A stretch of 5,125 nt of DNA from an uncultured Acetatifactor sp. (GTDB lineage Bacteria; Bacillota; Clostridia; Lachnospirales; Lachnospiraceae): the NCBI GenBank assembly GCA_910577235.1, contig CAJTMX010000076.1:1-5125 (forward strand). Direction: 5' to 3'. Below the pieces are notes generated by a model. That model had not been told where the DNA came from. It searched no databases and saw nothing but the letters and a program-made list of their open reading frames with translations. The position numbers were made by a program, and so were the translations under genes. This document shows positions 3,605 through 5,125 of the stretch, in pieces (within the stretch, counting starts at the first letter, position 1; the number at the start of each line of letters is the position of its first letter).

Positions 3605-5125
3605 GGACATCAATTATTCCGTGGCAAGCACCGAGGATCAGACGGCGATTTTTGGCGGCTGGAGCTCATTCCTCAATTACTTTGACAGCTCCCTGCCGTT
3701 CCAGCTTTCTTTCATTAACCGCCGTTCCCATTCCCGGAGCCGCTACCGGGTGAATATCCCCCAGGGGGATGACGATTTCAACAGCATCCGGGAGGAATAT
3801 ACCGGGATGCTGAAAAACCAGATCGCCAAAAGCAACAACGGCATTGAACGCTCCAAATATATCACTTTTGGCATCCCCGCCGAGGGGATTGCCGAGGCCC
3901 GGCCCCGGCTGGAGCGGGTGGAGGCTGATGTGATGGGGAATTTTAAGCGGCTGGGCGTTCCCTCCGAGCCGATGGACGGACGGGCAAGGCTGGCCTTACT
4001 CCACAGCCAGATGCACCCGGGCAACCGGGAGCCGTTCCGCTTTTCGTGGAAAGATATTCCGCAGACCGGGCTGGGGACAAAGGACTTTATCGCCCCGGAC
4101 AGCTTCGACTTCCGCCAGTCCCGCTCATTCCGGGTGGGCCGGTATTGGGGAGCCGTGTCCTACTTGCAGATTTTAGCGTCCGAGCTCTCGGACAAACTGC
4201 TGGCGGAAATTTTAGAGCTGGATGCGGAAATGACCGTGACCCTCCATATCCAGACCGTGGATCAGCTAAAGGCCATCAAAACCATTAAGGGGAAACTTTC
4301 CGATATTGGGAAAATGAAAGTGGAGGAACAACGGAAAGCCGTCCGCTCCGGGTATGATCCCGACATCCTCCCGCCCGACCTCATTACCTTTTCCAAGGAT
4401 GCGGCAGAGCTCCTTGCCGATCTCCAGTCCCGCAACGAGCGGATGTTTCTTCTCACTTTTACGGTGGTAAACCTTGCCCCTACCCGCCAGCGGCTGGAAA
4501 ACGATGTGTTTACCGTGGGCGGCATCGCACAGAAATATAACTGCGCCTTAAAACGGCTGGACTGGCAACAGGAGCAGGGCTTTATGTCCTCCCTTGCTCT
4601 GGGATGTAATGAGGTGGAAATTAAACGGGGCATGACTACCAGCTCCACGGCGATTTTCATTCCCTTTATGACAAGGGAGCTTCGGATGGACGGGCAGGCC
4701 CTCTACTACGGCATGAACGCCCTTTCCCACAATGTCATTATGGCTGACCGGAAAAAATTAAAATCGGCCAACGGGATGTACCTTGGCTCAACTGGCAGTG
4801 GCAAAAGTTTTGCCGCTAAAAGAGAGCTCTTAAATGTATTCCTTGTTACCCATGACCGCATTATCATTGTTGACCCGATGGGCGAATATGCCCCGCTGGT
4901 GCGGCGGCTGGGCGGGCAGGTGATCGAGATTGCCCCGGACAGCCCCCACCACCTAAACCCGATGGATGTGGAGCTTAACATGACCGCCGGGGAGAGCCCG
5001 CTTTCCATGAAAGCGGATTTTCTTTTGTCCCTGTGCGAGCTGGTGGTGGGAGGCCGTGACGGGCTCCAGCCCATTGAGAAAACCGTCATTGACCGCTGTG
5101 TGCGGCTGGTGTACCGGGAGCAGGC
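3450..5125 (+). CDS. virB4: VirB4-like conjugative transfer ATPase (3' end outside window)
   Basis: The frame stays open for 558 codons from TTG 3450 to the window edge; family members of this type are roughly 800 residues, so the C-terminal third or so is missing. The product is the cytoplasmic, membrane-associated ATPase that powers type IV secretion. A very basic N-terminus (QTTKQRQRRRAAKGRKRAA) precedes the VirB4 N-terminal domain, with YTKTVEYEDINYSVAS (about 45-60) and WSSFLNYFDSSLPFQLSFIN (71-90). Walker A, GSTGSGKS, is at 446-453, followed by IIIVDPMGEYAPLV (471-484), the usual VirB4 strand after the nucleotide site. The Walker B DE motif would lie past the edge. The gene starts inside the prgI frame and follows it without a spacer, as expected for PrgI-VirB4 partners. 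ATG 3444 is the alternative start. No frame break or missing residue is visible. Confidence 0.93.
   Translation, partial: MQTTKQRQRRRAAKGRKRAALSAQQSIPYTVMHPDGVCRLPGGLYTKTVEYEDINYSVASTEDQTAIFGGWSSFLNYFDSSLPFQLSFINRRSHSRSRYRVNIPQGDDDFNSIREEYTGMLKNQIAKSNNGIERSKYITFGIPAEGIAEARPRLERVEADVMGNFKRLGVPSEPMDGRARLALLHSQMHPGNREPFRFSWKDIPQTGLGTKDFIAPDSFDFRQSRSFRVGRYWGAVSYLQILASELSDKLLAEILELDAEMTVTLHIQTVDQLKAIKTIKGKLSDIGKMKVEEQRKAVRSGYDPDILPPDLITFSKDAAELLADLQSRNERMFLLTFTVVNLAPTRQRLENDVFTVGGIAQKYNCALKRLDWQQEQGFMSSLALGCNEVEIKRGMTTSSTAIFIPFMTRELRMDGQALYYGMNALSHNVIMADRKKLKSANGMYLGSTGSGKSFAAKRELLNVFLVTHDRIIIVDPMGEYAPLVRRLGGQVIEIAPDSPHHLNPMDVELNMTAGESPLSMKADFLLSLCELVVGGRDGLQPIEKTVIDRCVRLVYREQ

Noticed and set aside
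4074..4082. GGGACAAAG resembling half of the repeat core
   Set aside because: The second arm TGTCCC is absent and the bases encode a conserved-looking part of VirB4 (GLGTKDF), so it is a chance match.
4046..4288. 80-codon open frame inside virB4 on the + strand
   Set aside because: It is out of frame with the clearly conserved VirB4 sequence, has no SD and shows no recognisable domain.
4706..5089. Minus-strand open frame of 127 codons opposite the VirB4 ATPase domain
   Set aside because: The + strand carries Walker A and the following strand motif here; the minus frame has no family features and is a GC-bias shadow.

Overview
The window is an internal piece of the conjugation (type IV secretion) operon of an integrative conjugative element. 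It resembles the Tn1549/CTn-type elements of gut Clostridia. The evidence is the gene set and order: the tail of a probable Maff2-type small membrane protein, a VirB6/TrbL-like protein, accessory DNA-modification genes, PrgI and VirB4. All genes are on the + strand, closely spaced or overlapping, and mostly preceded by strong AAGGAGG-type Shine-Dalgarno (SD) sites. Base composition is fairly GC-rich by eye. This suggests a gut Lachnospiraceae/Oscillospiraceae-like host, but the species cannot be named. No integrase, origin, tRNA, rRNA or CRISPR is visible, and no promoter can be defended, so transcription probably enters from upstream.

Layout: 1-27 is the end of an upstream gene. 37-903 encodes the polytopic VirB6-like channel component. 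951-1733 encodes a protein with a C-terminal SpoVG domain. 1723-2517 encodes a beta-class DNA methyltransferase (DPPY). About 2520-3113 encodes an MT-A70-type methyltransferase (DPPW) with no canonical start codon ahead of its catalytic motif. 3101-3604 encodes PrgI. From 3450 to the window end runs the VirB4 ATPase, which contains Walker A and continues past the edge. VirB6, PrgI and VirB4 form the membrane channel and its motor. The SpoVG-like protein and the two apparently solitary methyltransferases form an accessory block set between virB6 and prgI.

The most unusual structure is a 22-25 base near-palindrome with core GGGACAAAGTGTCCC, present three times (909-931, 1738-1762, 3049-3073). 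Each copy lies just after the end of a gene or of its conserved domain, at the boundaries of the accessory genes. Copy 1 is inverted relative to the other two. Two copies are translated into the termini of the methyltransferases. It may be an operator, a processed RNA hairpin or a small mobile/recombination repeat; I do not recognise it as a named element.

Other oddities are the missing start codon of the MT-A70 gene, a prgI frame that runs about 155 bases into virB4, an apparent fossil gene leader inside the SpoVG-like gene, and a terminator-like hairpin inside virB6.
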